From: Rhizobium sp. Root1212
GTDB lineage: Bacteria > Pseudomonadota > Alphaproteobacteria > Rhizobiales > Rhizobiaceae
Assembly: GCF_001424985.1 (NCBI RefSeq)
Contig: NZ_LMDA01000024.1
Coordinates: 166,107-230,106 of the forward strand
Length of the DNA: 64,000 nucleotides
Direction: 5' to 3'
Shown here in pieces: positions 8,212-16,857 of the stretch (the stretch's first letter is position 1; each line of letters begins with the position of its first letter). The notes under the pieces were generated by a model. The model was not told the DNA's origin. It saw nothing but the letters and a program-made list of their open reading frames with translations, and did no database searches. The position numbers were made by a program, and so were the translations under genes.

Positions 8212-8673
8212 TCACTCCTGCGATGTGAACAGATCGACGAGGCTCCAGGGATATTCGCCCTGCTGGTTGGCGATGTCGTCCACTTTCCAGCCGCCATGCT
8301 CGTAAGCCAGCGTGTAAAACAGCGTGTGGCGGCCGCCATTGTCGAAGGACACTTCGACTTCGGCGGTCTTGTCGATGACGACGGGCTGGCCGATCTCGAC
8401 ATTATCAGCCTCGCCGTCCTGACCGTCGATGACCGGATCGAAATCGGGGATGCCGATCTCGCCTTCCGGGCGGTTGTTCCACTCGTCGGTGAAGAGCTGG
8501 TTGAGCGCATCGGAGAAATAAGCGGTGTAGGCGGTGGCGGCGTTCGGGTCGTCATCGAGGTCGTTGCCGCTGTAAAGCGCCTGCAGCAGGGCTTGCGGCG
8601 TTTTGTAGGGGCCGGCGGCGAGGCTTGGGGTGGCGATCAGGGCGGCGGCAAGGGTGAGGAGGGCAAGGCGCAT
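8212..8673 (-). CDS. Secreted DUF3828-like protein
   Basis: A 153-residue exported protein. The N-terminus MRLALLTLAAALIATPSLAA is a clear Sec signal peptide with cleavage after SLAA. The mature part begins with a helix (PQALLQALYSGND), has YTAYFSDALNQLF, and ends in beta-rich sequence (AEVEVSFDNGGRHTLFYTLAYEHGGWKVDDI) as in DUF3828/NTF2-like periplasmic proteins. Function is unknown. A start at 8694 is also in frame but would place basic residues before an already complete signal peptide. It diverges from the next small secreted protein. Confidence 0.8.
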   Translation of the reverse strand: MRLALLTLAAALIATPSLAAGPYKTPQALLQALYSGNDLDDDPNAATAYTAYFSDALNQLFTDEWNNRPEGEIGIPDFDPVIDGQDGEADNVEIGQPVVIDKTAEVEVSFDNGGRHTLFYTLAYEHGGWKVDDIANQQGEYPWSLVDLFTSQE

Positions 8674-8830
8674 GGCTGGTCTCGACGGGTTCATGTTTGC
8701 GAGACGCTAGCCGAGAAGGGCGGTGATGACCATGCGTGCGGCGGTGCGCGGAGCGTTCATTTTAGGGCCTATCGCTCGGACCGCGCTTGCCGTGATCGGG
8801 CCGATGCGCCAGTCTTGACCGTGCCTGGCC

Positions 8831-9115
8831 ATGCGCCATGCCTTTGCCGCAAAAGGAATTTCCGTGCTCACCGCTCTCCTCATCCTCGCCGCCACCCTTT
8901 CCGCCGACGACATGGCCGACGTCACCACCCCGACGGAGGAATTGAAGGTGCTGGCGATGGAGGCGGAGGGCGATTGCCGCGGCTATTACCCCACCGATGC
9001 CCGTATGTTCGCCGGCTGCGCGGCGCGGGATATCTATCAGGATATTCTGGAGAGCCGCGGGATTTGCAACGCGGGACCGTTTATCGAGGAGGATAATTGG
9101 GGCAAGTGTCGGTGA
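8831..9115 (+). CDS. Small secreted cysteine-containing protein
   Basis: A 94-residue protein with an N-terminal hydrophobic segment (ISVLTALLILAATLSA) that looks like a signal peptide, then an acidic mature part with four cysteines (GDCRGYYP, FAGCAARD, GICNAG, WGKC), probably two disulfides. The spacing of C-x8-14-C pairs is unlike any family I recognise. The ribosome site is weak, so the start is uncertain. It ends about 110 bases before the sulfatase and is oppositely oriented to the DUF3828-like gene. Confidence 0.6.
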   Translation: MRHAFAAKGISVLTALLILAATLSADDMADVTTPTEELKVLAMEAEGDCRGYYPTDARMFAGCAARDIYQDILESRGICNAGPFIEEDNWGKCR

Positions 9116-9227
9116 GGCAATGCCAAGGCGTAATTCGTGGTGTTCCTGGACGCTACAATTCGCCGACGTTCAGCTTGTTCTAATGTTTTGGCCGTGCATT
9201 ATCGGCTATCTGAACAGGGGGGGTGCT

Positions 9228-10721
9228 ATGACAAAAGAAGGACGGGTGCCGGGGCGGCCTGGCGGGGACGGGATGACGCGGCGTGATGCCCTTCTCAGCG
9301 GGGCCGCTGTGTTAGCTTCCCGGTTGACGCCGCCGATTGCAGCGCTCGGGGGCATTATGGGATCGACGGTTGTAAGTGCGCAGCCGGCCCAGCCCAACAT
9401 TATCTACATTGTCGCCGATGATCTCGGGTGGAGCGATACCGGCTATCGCGGTTCGGACATCAAAACACCTCATCTGGACAAGCTGGCGGAAGGCGGGGCT
9501 CGTCTCGACCAGTTCTACGCCCTGCCGATGTGCACGCCGACACGCGCTGCTTTCGTGACCGGGCGATATCCGCTTCGCTACGGATTGCAGACGGGCGTTA
9601 TTCCGGCGGCAGGAACGTATGGAATTCCGCTTGACGAATATCTGCTGCCGCAGGTCCTGAAGGATGCGGGGTATGAAACGGCCCTCGTCGGGAAATGGCA
9701 TCTCGGCCATGCCAAGCCGGAATACTGGCCGCGCCAACGTGGTTTCGATCATTTCTATGGTGCGCTGGTGGGCGAGATCGACCACTTCAAGCACTCCTCC
9801 CACGGCGTAAAGGATTGGTATCGTAACAACAAGCCGCTGGAAGAGGATGGTTTCGACAACAGCCTGTTTGGCGACGAGGCCGTGCGGACGATCGAACGAC
9901 GTGACAAGGGCAAACCCCTGTTCATGTATCTGGCATTTACTGCGCCTCATACGCCATTCCAGGCACCGCAGGACTATCTCGACCGGTTTAAACATATCGA
10001 GGATGAAAATCGGCGCACCTATGCCGCCATGATTTCGGTCATGGATGACGGTATTGGCAGAGTGGTCGCCGCTCTGGACGAAAACGGCATGCGCGAGAAC
10101 ACGATCATCGTCTTCCACAGCGATAATGGTGGCGTGCGCAGCTCGCTCTTTGCCGGGGATTCAAAGGTTGGTGGCTCGCTGCCGGCCAATAATGGTGTGT
10201 ACCGTGACGGCAAGGGAACGCTCTACGAAGGCGGAACGCGTGTCGGAGCAATCGCGAACTGGCCCGGCAAGATCAGGCCGGGCACCGTCGATGCGCTGAT
10301 CCACGTGGTCGATATGTTGCCGACTCTTGCGGCGCTGGCCGGGGCTTCGACTGCCAAGGCCAAAGCTCTCGATGGCGTGGATGTCTGGCCTGCAATAAGC
10401 GAGGGCAAGGCATCCGGGCGCGAGGAGGTGATTTACAACGTCGATCCCTTGGCGGGTGCGATCAGGCGAGGGGATTGGAAGCTCGTGTGGAAAGCATCGC
10501 TGCCCCAGAAGCTGGAACTGTTCAATCTTGCCAATGATCCGTCGGAAACCAAGAACCTTGCAGAGCAGCATCCTGACAATGTTCGTGAACTCCAGGGCCG
10601 GATCACGGAACTGGCATCGGAAATGGCTCCGCCGCAACTGATCATGGAGGCCGTGCGCCTCACCTTCTATGTGCCGCCGGTAACCCCCGATCCCTCGGTT
10701 CTGTTCGGGTTGGGGGATTGA
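9228..10721 (+). CDS. Tat-exported arylsulfatase family protein
   Basis: A 497-residue sulfatase of the alkaline phosphatase superfamily. The metal-binding Asp pair lies at residues 64-65 (VADDLGW). The formylglycine site is the C-type CTPTR at 102-106, with GRYPLRYG after it as in type I sulfatases. KWHLGH, APHTPF and HSDNGG provide further active-site residues. The N-terminus carries a twin-arginine-like signal (MTRRDALLSGAAVLA) within the first 40 residues, so it is probably a periplasmic enzyme. The start at ATG 9228 follows a G-rich site; ATG 9273 is an alternative. The converting enzyme is not in the window. The substrate (a sulfate ester) is unknown. Confidence 0.92.
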   Translation: MTKEGRVPGRPGGDGMTRRDALLSGAAVLASRLTPPIAALGGIMGSTVVSAQPAQPNIIYIVADDLGWSDTGYRGSDIKTPHLDKLAEGGARLDQFYALPMCTPTRAAFVTGRYPLRYGLQTGVIPAAGTYGIPLDEYLLPQVLKDAGYETALVGKWHLGHAKPEYWPRQRGFDHFYGALVGEIDHFKHSSHGVKDWYRNNKPLEEDGFDNSLFGDEAVRTIERRDKGKPLFMYLAFTAPHTPFQAPQDYLDRFKHIEDENRRTYAAMISVMDDGIGRVVAALDENGMRENTIIVFHSDNGGVRSSLFAGDSKVGGSLPANNGVYRDGKGTLYEGGTRVGAIANWPGKIRPGTVDALIHVVDMLPTLAALAGASTAKAKALDGVDVWPAISEGKASGREEVIYNVDPLAGAIRRGDWKLVWKASLPQKLELFNLANDPSETKNLAEQHPDNVRELQGRITELASEMAPPQLIMEAVRLTFYVPPVTPDPSVLFGLGD

Positions 10722-10779
10722 AAGCGAGAGCGCGCATCTTGCTGTGGTGGCTATGCTGCCGCCCGATGAGATAGCGCGC

Positions 10780-13656
10780 TCACTGCCCCGGCCGCCCGGT
10801 CTTACCCTTGGTCCGCCCCTTGCGCTTCTGCTCGCCTTCGTCCTCGTAGCTGCCGGCGCCGACCTTGCCGCGGACGAGCGGGCGGGCGTCGTTTGAGGTA
10901 TCCGGCTTTTCCGGCAGCGTGCCGGTGACCGGCTTTTCGGTGCGGCCGACGGTCATTTCATCAAGGTCGTTCTTGCGGAACAGGCTCTTTTTCGCAGGTT
11001 CGGCGACGTCGCGGCCCATTTCGTCGAGGTCCGGCTTGCGGAACAGCGGGCGGGCGGTGTCGGTGCCCGGACCCATGTCGTCGAGCGAGGGCTTGGCGAA
11101 GTAGGAGGGGGTGGCGGCTTCCTTTTTCTTCTTGCCTTCCATGGCCTTGGCTTCTTCGCGGGCCATCGGGTCGTCCATGATGGCGAGTTCGGCGGCTTTG
11201 AGGCGCTTGATCTCGTCGCGGATGCGGGCGGCGGTTTCGAAGTCGAGGTCGGCGGCGGCGTTGCGCATCTGCTTTTCCAGGGCTTCGAGATGGGCGGCCA
11301 TGTTGTTGCCGACCAGTTCGTTGACGCCGCCCTTGACGCCCTTGATGCCGATATCGGCGCGGACGTGGTCCTTCTCGTAGACCGAATCCAGGATGTCGGA
11401 AATCTTGGCCTTCACCGATTCCGGGGTGATGCCGTTGGCCTCGTTGTAGGCCATCTGCTTGTCGCGGCGGCGGGCGGTCTCGTCCATGGCGCGCTGCATC
11501 GAGCCGGTGATCTGGTCGGCATAGAGGATGACCTTGCCATCGACGTTACGCGCGGCGCGGCCGATGGTCTGGACGAGGGACGTTTCCGAGCGCAAGAAGC
11601 CTTCCTTGTCGGCATCGAGGATGGCGACGAAGCCGCATTCGGGGATGTCGAGACCTTCGCGCAGCAGGTTGATGCCGACGAGCACGTCGAAAGCGCCCAA
11701 GCGCAGGTCGCGGATGATCTCGATGCGCTCCAGCGTGTCGATGTCGGAGTGCATGTAGCGGACGCGGATGCCCTGTTCGTGCAGGTATTCCGTCAGGTCC
11801 TCGGCCATGCGCTTGGTGAGCACGGTGACGAGGGTGCGGTAGCCGGCGGCCGAGGTCTCGCGGATTTCGCCGAGCACGTCGTCGACCTGGGTCTTGGCAG
11901 AGCGGACCTCCACCGGCGGATCGATGAGGCCCGTCGGGCGGATGACCTGTTCGGCGAAGACACCGCCGGCCTGTTCCATTTCCCAGGCGGCCGGGGTCGC
12001 CGAGACGGCGATGGTATCGGGCCGCATGGCGTCCCATTCCTCGAAGCGCAGCGGCCGGTTGTCCATGCAGGAGGGCAGGCGAAAACCGTATTCGGCCAGC
12101 GTCGCCTTGCGGCGGAAGTCGCCGCGATACATGCCGCCGATCTGGCTGACGGAAACGTGGCTTTCGTCGATGAACAGCAGGGCGTTGTCGGGGATGTATT
12201 CGAACAAGGTCGGCGGCGGTTCGCCGGGCTTGCGTCCCGTGAGATAGCGCGAATAGTTCTCGATGCCGGCGCAGGAGCCGGTGGCTTCCAGCATCTCGAT
12301 ATCGTAACGGGTGCGCTGCTCCAGCCGCTGCGCTTCGAGCAGACGGCCGCCCTTTTCGAGTTCGGCGAGACGTTGCTTCAGCTCTTCCTTGATCGATTTG
12401 ATCGCGCCGTTCAAGGTCGGGCGCGGGGTGACGTAGTGGGAGTTGGCGTAGATCTTGACCGATTTCAGGTCGCCGGTCTTCTGGCCGGTCAGCGGGTCAA
12501 ACTCGGTGATACTGTCGATTTCGTCGCCGAACATGGAGATGCGCCAGGCGGCATCCTCAAGGTGGGCGGGGAAGATTTCGATCGTGTCACCACGAACCCG
12601 GAACGAGCCGCGTTGAAAATCCATGTCGCGGCGCTTGTATTGCTGGGCCACCAGATCGGCGAGCAGCTGGCGCTGGTCTAGCCGGTCGCCGACCTCCATC
12701 TGGAAGGTCATGGCCGTGTAGGTTTCGACCGAGCCGATACCGTAGATGCAGGAGACCGAGGCCACGATGATGACGTCGTCGCGCTCCAGCAGCGAGCGGG
12801 TGGCGGAGTGGCGCATGCGGTCGATCTGTTCGTTGATCGAGGATTCCTTCTCGATGAAGGTATCCGAGCGCGGCACGTAGGCTTCCGGCTGGTAATAATC
12901 GTAGTAGGAGACGAAATATTCGACGGCGTTGTCAGGGAAGAAGTTCTTGAACTCGGAATAGAGCTGGGCGGCCAGCGTCTTGTTCGGCGCGAGGATGACG
13001 GCGGGGCGCTGGGTGGCCTCGATCACCTTGGCCATCGTAAAGGTCTTGCCGGAACCGGTGACGCCCAGCAGCACCTGCGAACGCTCCCCGTTTTCCAGTC
13101 CCTCGACGAGGTCCTTGATCGCGGTCGGCTGGTCCCCGGCGGGCTCATAGTCGGATTTCATGACGATCGGCACGCCGCCCTCGGACTTGTCCGGGCGCGC
13201 GGGACGGTGCGGCGTCCAGAGCTGGCCGTCCTTGAACAGCGGATTGCCGCTTTCGATCAACGCGGCCAGCGCTTCGACCGTGGCGGTGACGCCGTTGCCG
13301 GAGGTCAGCTTGTCGGCGTCTTCCAGCGAGACATCGAGGCCGGCGACCGGGTTGAGGCCGGCGGCGGCGCGGGTCTTGGGATCGGAGGAGGCACCGATGG
13401 AGACCCCGCGGGAGGTTTTCTGGGTGGAGGTTTTCTCGGCGTGCTTGCGCGCCTCGTTCTCTACCTTCTTGCGGTGCTTGCCGGCTCGGGAGGCGACGTC
13501 GTGGCGGGTCTCGATGCTCTCGGCCTCGGCCATGCGCTGCAATTCCTCCGCCCAGTCGGCGACGTTGGAGGAGAGCGGCGTGCCGGAGAGCGAAGCCTGC
13601 GGGGCTTCCTCGAAACCGGTGGCGGGCGGGGCGGGTTTTTTCGGCGCTTTGGACAT
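10780..13656 (-). CDS. uvrB: Excinuclease ABC subunit UvrB
   Basis: DNA damage-recognition helicase of nucleotide excision repair, acting with UvrA and UvrC. Walker [11 protein letters not shown] is at residues 198-207, followed by the damage-probing beta-hairpin region ([20 protein letters not shown]), the DESH box (FIDESHVS), helicase motifs V and VI ([20 protein letters not shown]) and the UVR motif that contacts UvrC ([17 protein letters not shown]). At 958 residues it is nearly 300 longer than E. coli UvrB: about 165 extra N-terminal residues, Lys/Glu-rich, and a C-terminal tail of over 100 residues with repeated FxKPxLDEMG-like segments. Such tails are usual in rhizobial UvrB. Confidence 0.97.
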   Translation of the reverse strand: MSKAPKKPAPPATGFEEAPQASLSGTPLSSNVADWAEELQRMAEAESIETRHDVASRAGKHRKKVENEARKHAEKTSTQKTSRGVSIGASSDPKTRAAAGLNPVAGLDVSLEDADKLTSGNGVTATVEALAALIESGNPLFKDGQLWTPHRPARPDKSEGGVPIVMKSDYEPAGDQPTAIKDLVEGLENGERSQVLLGVTGSGKTFTMAKVIEATQRPAVILAPNKTLAAQLYSEFKNFFPDNAVEYFVSYYDYYQPEAYVPRSDTFIEKESSINEQIDRMRHSATRSLLERDDVIIVASVSCIYGIGSVETYTAMTFQMEVGDRLDQRQLLADLVAQQYKRRDMDFQRGSFRVRGDTIEIFPAHLEDAAWRISMFGDEIDSITEFDPLTGQKTGDLKSVKIYANSHYVTPRPTLNGAIKSIKEELKQRLAELEKGGRLLEAQRLEQRTRYDIEMLEATGSCAGIENYSRYLTGRKPGEPPPTLFEYIPDNALLFIDESHVSVSQIGGMYRGDFRRKATLAEYGFRLPSCMDNRPLRFEEWDAMRPDTIAVSATPAAWEMEQAGGVFAEQVIRPTGLIDPPVEVRSAKTQVDDVLGEIRETSAAGYRTLVTVLTKRMAEDLTEYLHEQGIRVRYMHSDIDTLERIEIIRDLRLGAFDVLVGINLLREGLDIPECGFVAILDADKEGFLRSETSLVQTIGRAARNVDGKVILYADQITGSMQRAMDETARRRDKQMAYNEANGITPESVKAKISDILDSVYEKDHVRADIGIKGVKGGVNELVGNNMAAHLEALEKQMRNAAADLDFETAARIRDEIKRLKAAELAIMDDPMAREEAKAMEGKKKKEAATPSYFAKPSLDDMGPGTDTARPLFRKPDLDEMGRDVAEPAKKSLFRKNDLDEMTVGRTEKPVTGTLPEKPDTSNDARPLVRGKVGAGSYEDEGEQKRKGRTKGKTGRPGQ

Positions 13657-13778
13657 GCTGGGGAATATGGAGAGAGTCCGGGCGGAAGAAAAGGGGCAAT
13701 GAGTACAAAAAGGAAACGTTTTAGCGGCTACTTCGCCGTGCCGCGCTGTCGTGATAATATCCGTCGATGGAGGGGCCT

Positions 13779-14768
13779 ATGGCGAAGGTATTCGACGAGG
13801 CGAGCATCATGCCGGACGCGGCGGCCATGGAGCAAATCCGCGCTGTTATCGACGAATACAACGAAAAACGACCCGCTGCCGTCAAGGATATGAAAGGGCG
13901 GCGGATGATGATGCTCGTGCCCTATGGGGCGCTCTGCGTCATGGTCCTCGTCGGCATCCTGATGACGATGGGATGGCGGAAAATTCTTGGCTATGCCGCC
14001 GTGGTGATGGGGTTCATCGGCTATTTTCTCTGGCGTCAGGCGAACCTGCCGATGGAGAGGTTTCGCCAGTCGCTTCGCGACCGCATGCTGCCGGTGATCT
14101 TCGGTTTTGTCGACCGGATCAGATATGCCAACGGCATTGCGCCGGCCTTCATGAAGACGCTGCCGAAGCCGGGGCTGATCCGCTACGACACCGCCCATTA
14201 TGACGATCTCGTTTCCGGCATTTATCATGGCATGGATTTCACGCTCGGCGAAATCCGGCTGACCACCGGCGGCAAGAACGAGCAGGACGTGTTCAAGGGC
14301 GTCATCGTCTATTTCAACCCGCCGCATCCGTTCGACGGCCGGCTTTTTGCGGCCAAGCGGCTTTATGGATTCAAGGGCTTCGTCGACGATCTCTTCGGCG
14401 ATCGCAGTCTGGAGAATATCCGCAGCGGCTTCGGCGAACTGGACGCGACCTATGACTTCCGCACCGACCAGCCGGAAAAGGCGACGCCGCTGGTGGTCGG
14501 GCCGGTGGCCTCGGCCTTGAACTATCTGGCGGAGGCGTGGCCGGATGACACCGTGCGGCTGGCGCTGGCGGGCGGCGATGCCTTCCTTCTGGTGCCGACG
14601 AAGAAGAACTTTTTCGAGCTGCCGGGCCTCTACGAGGATATCGACTGGGAGCGGCATGTGCGGCCGATGATCCGCGATCTCGTGACCCTGCTGGCGGTGG
14701 CGCAACTCGTCTGCCGGATCAATGTGCCGCAGCCGGTTGGCGAGCCGCCAGCGGTTCCCACGGCTTGA
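13779..14768 (+). CDS. DUF3137 membrane protein
   Basis: A 329-residue protein with two adjacent N-terminal transmembrane helices (MMMLVPYGALCVMVLVGILM and ILGYAAVVMGFIGYFLW) followed by a large cytoplasmic domain with the DUF3137 pattern: DLVSGIYHGMDFTLGEIRL, a VFKGVIVYF strand and LALAGGDAFLLVP. Members often sit beside lemA; here no lemA is present. Function is unknown. GGAGGGG lies just before ATG 13779; the upstream ATG 13767 is in frame but lacks a site. It diverges from uvrB. Confidence 0.87.
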   Translation: MAKVFDEASIMPDAAAMEQIRAVIDEYNEKRPAAVKDMKGRRMMMLVPYGALCVMVLVGILMTMGWRKILGYAAVVMGFIGYFLWRQANLPMERFRQSLRDRMLPVIFGFVDRIRYANGIAPAFMKTLPKPGLIRYDTAHYDDLVSGIYHGMDFTLGEIRLTTGGKNEQDVFKGVIVYFNPPHPFDGRLFAAKRLYGFKGFVDDLFGDRSLENIRSGFGELDATYDFRTDQPEKATPLVVGPVASALNYLAEAWPDDTVRLALAGGDAFLLVPTKKNFFELPGLYEDIDWERHVRPMIRDLVTLLAVAQLVCRINVPQPVGEPPAVPTA

Positions 14769-14828
14769 CTTCTCTCACCATGGATTTAACCCGGCGGGGA
14801 AACAATCTTTCCCAAAGGATTCGCACCC

Positions 14829-15182
14829 GTGCCCTTCACCGTCAACCCCGCCGCCGTCTGGCCGATCGTCCTGCTGCTGCTGTCCAACGTGTTCATGACC
14901 TTCGCCTGGTACGGCCACTTGAAATATACGTCGTCGCCGCTCTACATCGCCATCCTAGGCAGCTGGGGGATCGCCTTCTTCGAATATTGCCTGGCGGTGC
15001 CGGCCAACCGCATCGGCCATACCGTCTACTCGGCAGCGCAGCTCAAGACGATGCAGGAGGTGATCACGCTGCTCGTCTTTGCGGGCTTCTCGGTGTTCTG
15101 GCTGAAAGAATCCCTGACCTGGAACCATGCGATCGGCTTCTGCCTGATCGCTGGCGGCGCGGCCTTCGTGTTCAAAGGCTGA
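14829..15182 (+). CDS. DUF486 family membrane protein (DMT-like)
   Basis: A 117-residue protein with four transmembrane helices, matching DUF486: VWPIVLLLLSNVFMTFAWYGHLK at the N-terminus, then YIAILGSWGIAFFEYCLAVPANRIGH, then a Lys/Gln loop and two helices ending AIGFCLIAGGAAFVF. The length and the WYGHLK and PANRIG motifs are diagnostic of the family, which is related to small multidrug transporters but has no known function. It starts at GTG; no in-frame ATG is available upstream. It follows DUF3137 by 60 bases in the same direction. Confidence 0.88.
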   Translation: MPFTVNPAAVWPIVLLLLSNVFMTFAWYGHLKYTSSPLYIAILGSWGIAFFEYCLAVPANRIGHTVYSAAQLKTMQEVITLLVFAGFSVFWLKESLTWNHAIGFCLIAGGAAFVFKG

Positions 15183-15189
15183 GGTGGCG

Positions 15190-15570
15190 TTACCGCTCCG
15201 GCGGCACCGGGGTCGGCTTGCCGTCCGCGTCGAGCGCGACCATGACGAAGCGGGCGTCGGTGACACGCTCCATGCGGTCCGACAGATAGCGTTGGGCCCA
15301 GGCCTCGACATTAAGGGTGATGGAGGTGCGGCCGACTTTGACGATATCGGTGTAGATGCAGAGCGTATCGCCGATCTTGACCGGCAGTGCGAAGGCCATC
15401 TCCTGCACGGCGGCGGTGACGACGCGGCCACGGGCGCGCTCGGCGGCGCGGATGCCGCAGGAAAGGTCCATCTGCGCCATGACCCAGCCGCCGAAGATAT
15501 CGCCGGCCGCGTTCGCATCGCCCGGCATGGCCAGGGTCCGGAGCGTCAGTTCGCCCTTGGGCTTCGTCAT
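15190..15570 (-). CDS. YciA-type acyl-CoA thioesterase
   Basis: A 126-residue hotdog-fold thioesterase. The active-site motif GDANAAGDIFGGWVMAQMD holds the conserved Asn and Asp of the YciA/BFIT group, and AAVQEMAFALPVKIGD plus VGRTSITLNVEAWAQR complete the fold. It hydrolyses short to long acyl-CoAs in the cytoplasm. ATG 15570 has GGAG seven bases upstream and is preferred to ATG 15582. It converges on the DUF486 gene with only seven bases between stops. Confidence 0.92.
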   Translation of the reverse strand: MTKPKGELTLRTLAMPGDANAAGDIFGGWVMAQMDLSCGIRAAERARGRVVTAAVQEMAFALPVKIGDTLCIYTDIVKVGRTSITLNVEAWAQRYLSDRMERVTDARFVMVALDADGKPTPVPPER

Positions 15571-15582
15571 GAAAGACTCCAT

Positions 15583-15910
15583 TCTCGTTATTTTACGGTA
15601 GCCTAGAGCGCTTCCCTGTTAAATGGAACCGGGCTGCTCCGAGGAATTCAGTGCGATGCGCGATATCGCCGACGAGAAGGTCGAGCAGGATGTACCGGAA
15701 ACCGACAGCCGCGCCGAGATCGGCCAGCCTGAGGCCGGAGACACGGAAATGATGAAAGGCCCACGCCGACGGGCGCGGGCTTTCCGCATTTCGACCTTTG
15801 GTGGAAACACTGGAATTTATGGGTTGACCGGACGTTGTTTGCGGGGAAAATGACTGTCAATCAATGTTTTAGGGTGTGCCAAAAACGTGCCCCCAACGGA
15901 GGAATATCCC
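15583..15910. other. Intergenic region with a conserved-looking repeat segment
   Basis: There is no supported gene; the 76-codon plus-strand frame and the 63-codon minus-strand frame here lack ribosome sites and mirror each other. The segment starting at 15604 (GAGCGCTTCCCTGTTAAATG) resembles abundant rhizobial intergenic repeats. A GC-rich hairpin at about 15757-15784 (AAAG-CCC-CGCC with complement) has no clean T-run. Confidence 0.4.
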
Positions 15911-16483
15911 ATGGGTCTTTTCGAGGTGGCGCTGCGCCGTGTCAAAATCGTCGCCGTGCTGGCTTTTGCAGCGCTCGCGGGCTGCACGGTCGATACCGGC
16001 CCGGCGCCGGGACCACGGCCTCAGCCGCTGCCCCGGCCGCCGCAGGCTTGCACCATGGAATATATGCCGGTGTGCGGCATCCGCGGCCGCCGGCAGGAGA
16101 CCTTCCCTAATGCCTGCACGGCGCGGGCCAACGGTTTCGACGTCATCGGCCGCGGCGAATGCCGTCCGAGCCGGCCGGAACGGCCGGTCGATCGCCCGCA
16201 GGCCTGCACCATGGACTACAATCCGGTCTGCGGCCGCAGCGGTAACCGCACCCGCACCTTCTCGAATGCCTGCATGGCGGAGGCCGGTGGTTTCCGGGTG
16301 ATCGGCCGCGGTGAATGCCGTAGCGACGACCGGCCCGGCCCCGGTGGTAGCACTCCGGCCATCTGCACGCGGGAATACGCTCCGGTCTGCGGCCGCCGCG
16401 GCAACCGGGTGCAGACCTTCCCCAACAGCTGCATGGCGGATGCGGACGGGTTTCGTGTGGTCGGCAACGGCCCCTGCCGCTAG
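15911..16483 (+). CDS. Lipoprotein with three Kazal-type protease-inhibitor domains
   Basis: A 190-residue lipoprotein. The signal peptide ends in the lipobox ALAGC near residue 25. After a Pro-rich linker come three tandem Kazal-like units of about 45 residues. Each reads C-T-x-E/D-Y-x-PVCG, then T-F-x-N-x-C, then GFxVIGxGxC, so there are four cysteines per unit rather than the six of classical Kazal domains. Bacterial Kazal proteins inhibit serine proteases, but targets are rarely known. ATG 15911 has GGAGGA about nine bases upstream. It is a single gene, with a stem-loop over its stop codon. Confidence 0.87.
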   Translation: MGLFEVALRRVKIVAVLAFAALAGCTVDTGPAPGPRPQPLPRPPQACTMEYMPVCGIRGRRQETFPNACTARANGFDVIGRGECRPSRPERPVDRPQACTMDYNPVCGRSGNRTRTFSNACMAEAGGFRVIGRGECRSDDRPGPGGSTPAICTREYAPVCGRRGNRVQTFPNSCMADADGFRVVGNGPCR

Positions 16484-16505
16484 GACCGAATGTCGGTCGG
16501 TCCTA
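16481..16505 (+). terminator. Stem-loop at the stop codon of the Kazal lipoprotein gene
   Basis: A perfect 8-bp stem TAGGACCG/CGGTCCTA includes the TAG stop codon. No T-run follows immediately (TTTTT comes about 15 bases later), so termination is possible but unproven; it may instead protect the mRNA 3' end. Confidence 0.4.
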
Positions 16506-16857
16506 GGGCGTAACATGCTGTTTTTGCGTTCTCTTCTTTCCGGCGGGGCAGCATTGTCGTATACGGCAGGAGCGGCTTGCTCCTCCTTCTCCCTGCTGGG
16601 GAGAAGGGAAAACCCGGCCGCGCGGTCCATATCTGATAGCCTTGCCGGCGGGGAGGAGAGGCTTTGCCGTGCCACGCGTGCGGCCCTGCAAGACCTGGCT
16701 CCCGGCTGGAAAGCCTTCGTTTACCATGTTTCGTTAAATTGACGTCGTTTCGTGACGAAGGCGTCGGCGTGCCTGTGTTCTGACACAGGTGAGCCGCAGC
16801 CTCGTGGCGTCCGGGCGGATCAGGTCTTGCGTACCGCAGCGGACGAGGGGTGAGTGT
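16506..16857. other. Intergenic region with a rhizobial palindrome
   Basis: About 350 bases between two lipoprotein genes. A copy of the CCTTCTCCC...GGGGAGAAGG palindrome lies at 16585-16607. The right end must contain the promoter of the extensin-like gene. No coding sequence is supported. Confidence 0.5.
16585..16607. repeat. Palindromic element, CCTTCTCCC/GGGGAGAAGG type
   Basis: Arms of nine to ten bases around TGCT, preceded by AGCGGCTTGC. The same words recur at 18101-18245 and 43626-43735, so this is a dispersed repeat within the window. Confidence 0.7.

Noticed and set aside
11290-12681. 463-codon ORF antisense to uvrB
   Set aside because: Codon-bias shadow; uvrB is intact on the other strand.
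15619-15853. Opposing ORFs of 76 and 63 codons between yciA-type and Kazal genes
   Set aside because: They mirror each other, lack ribosome sites and overlap repeat-like DNA.
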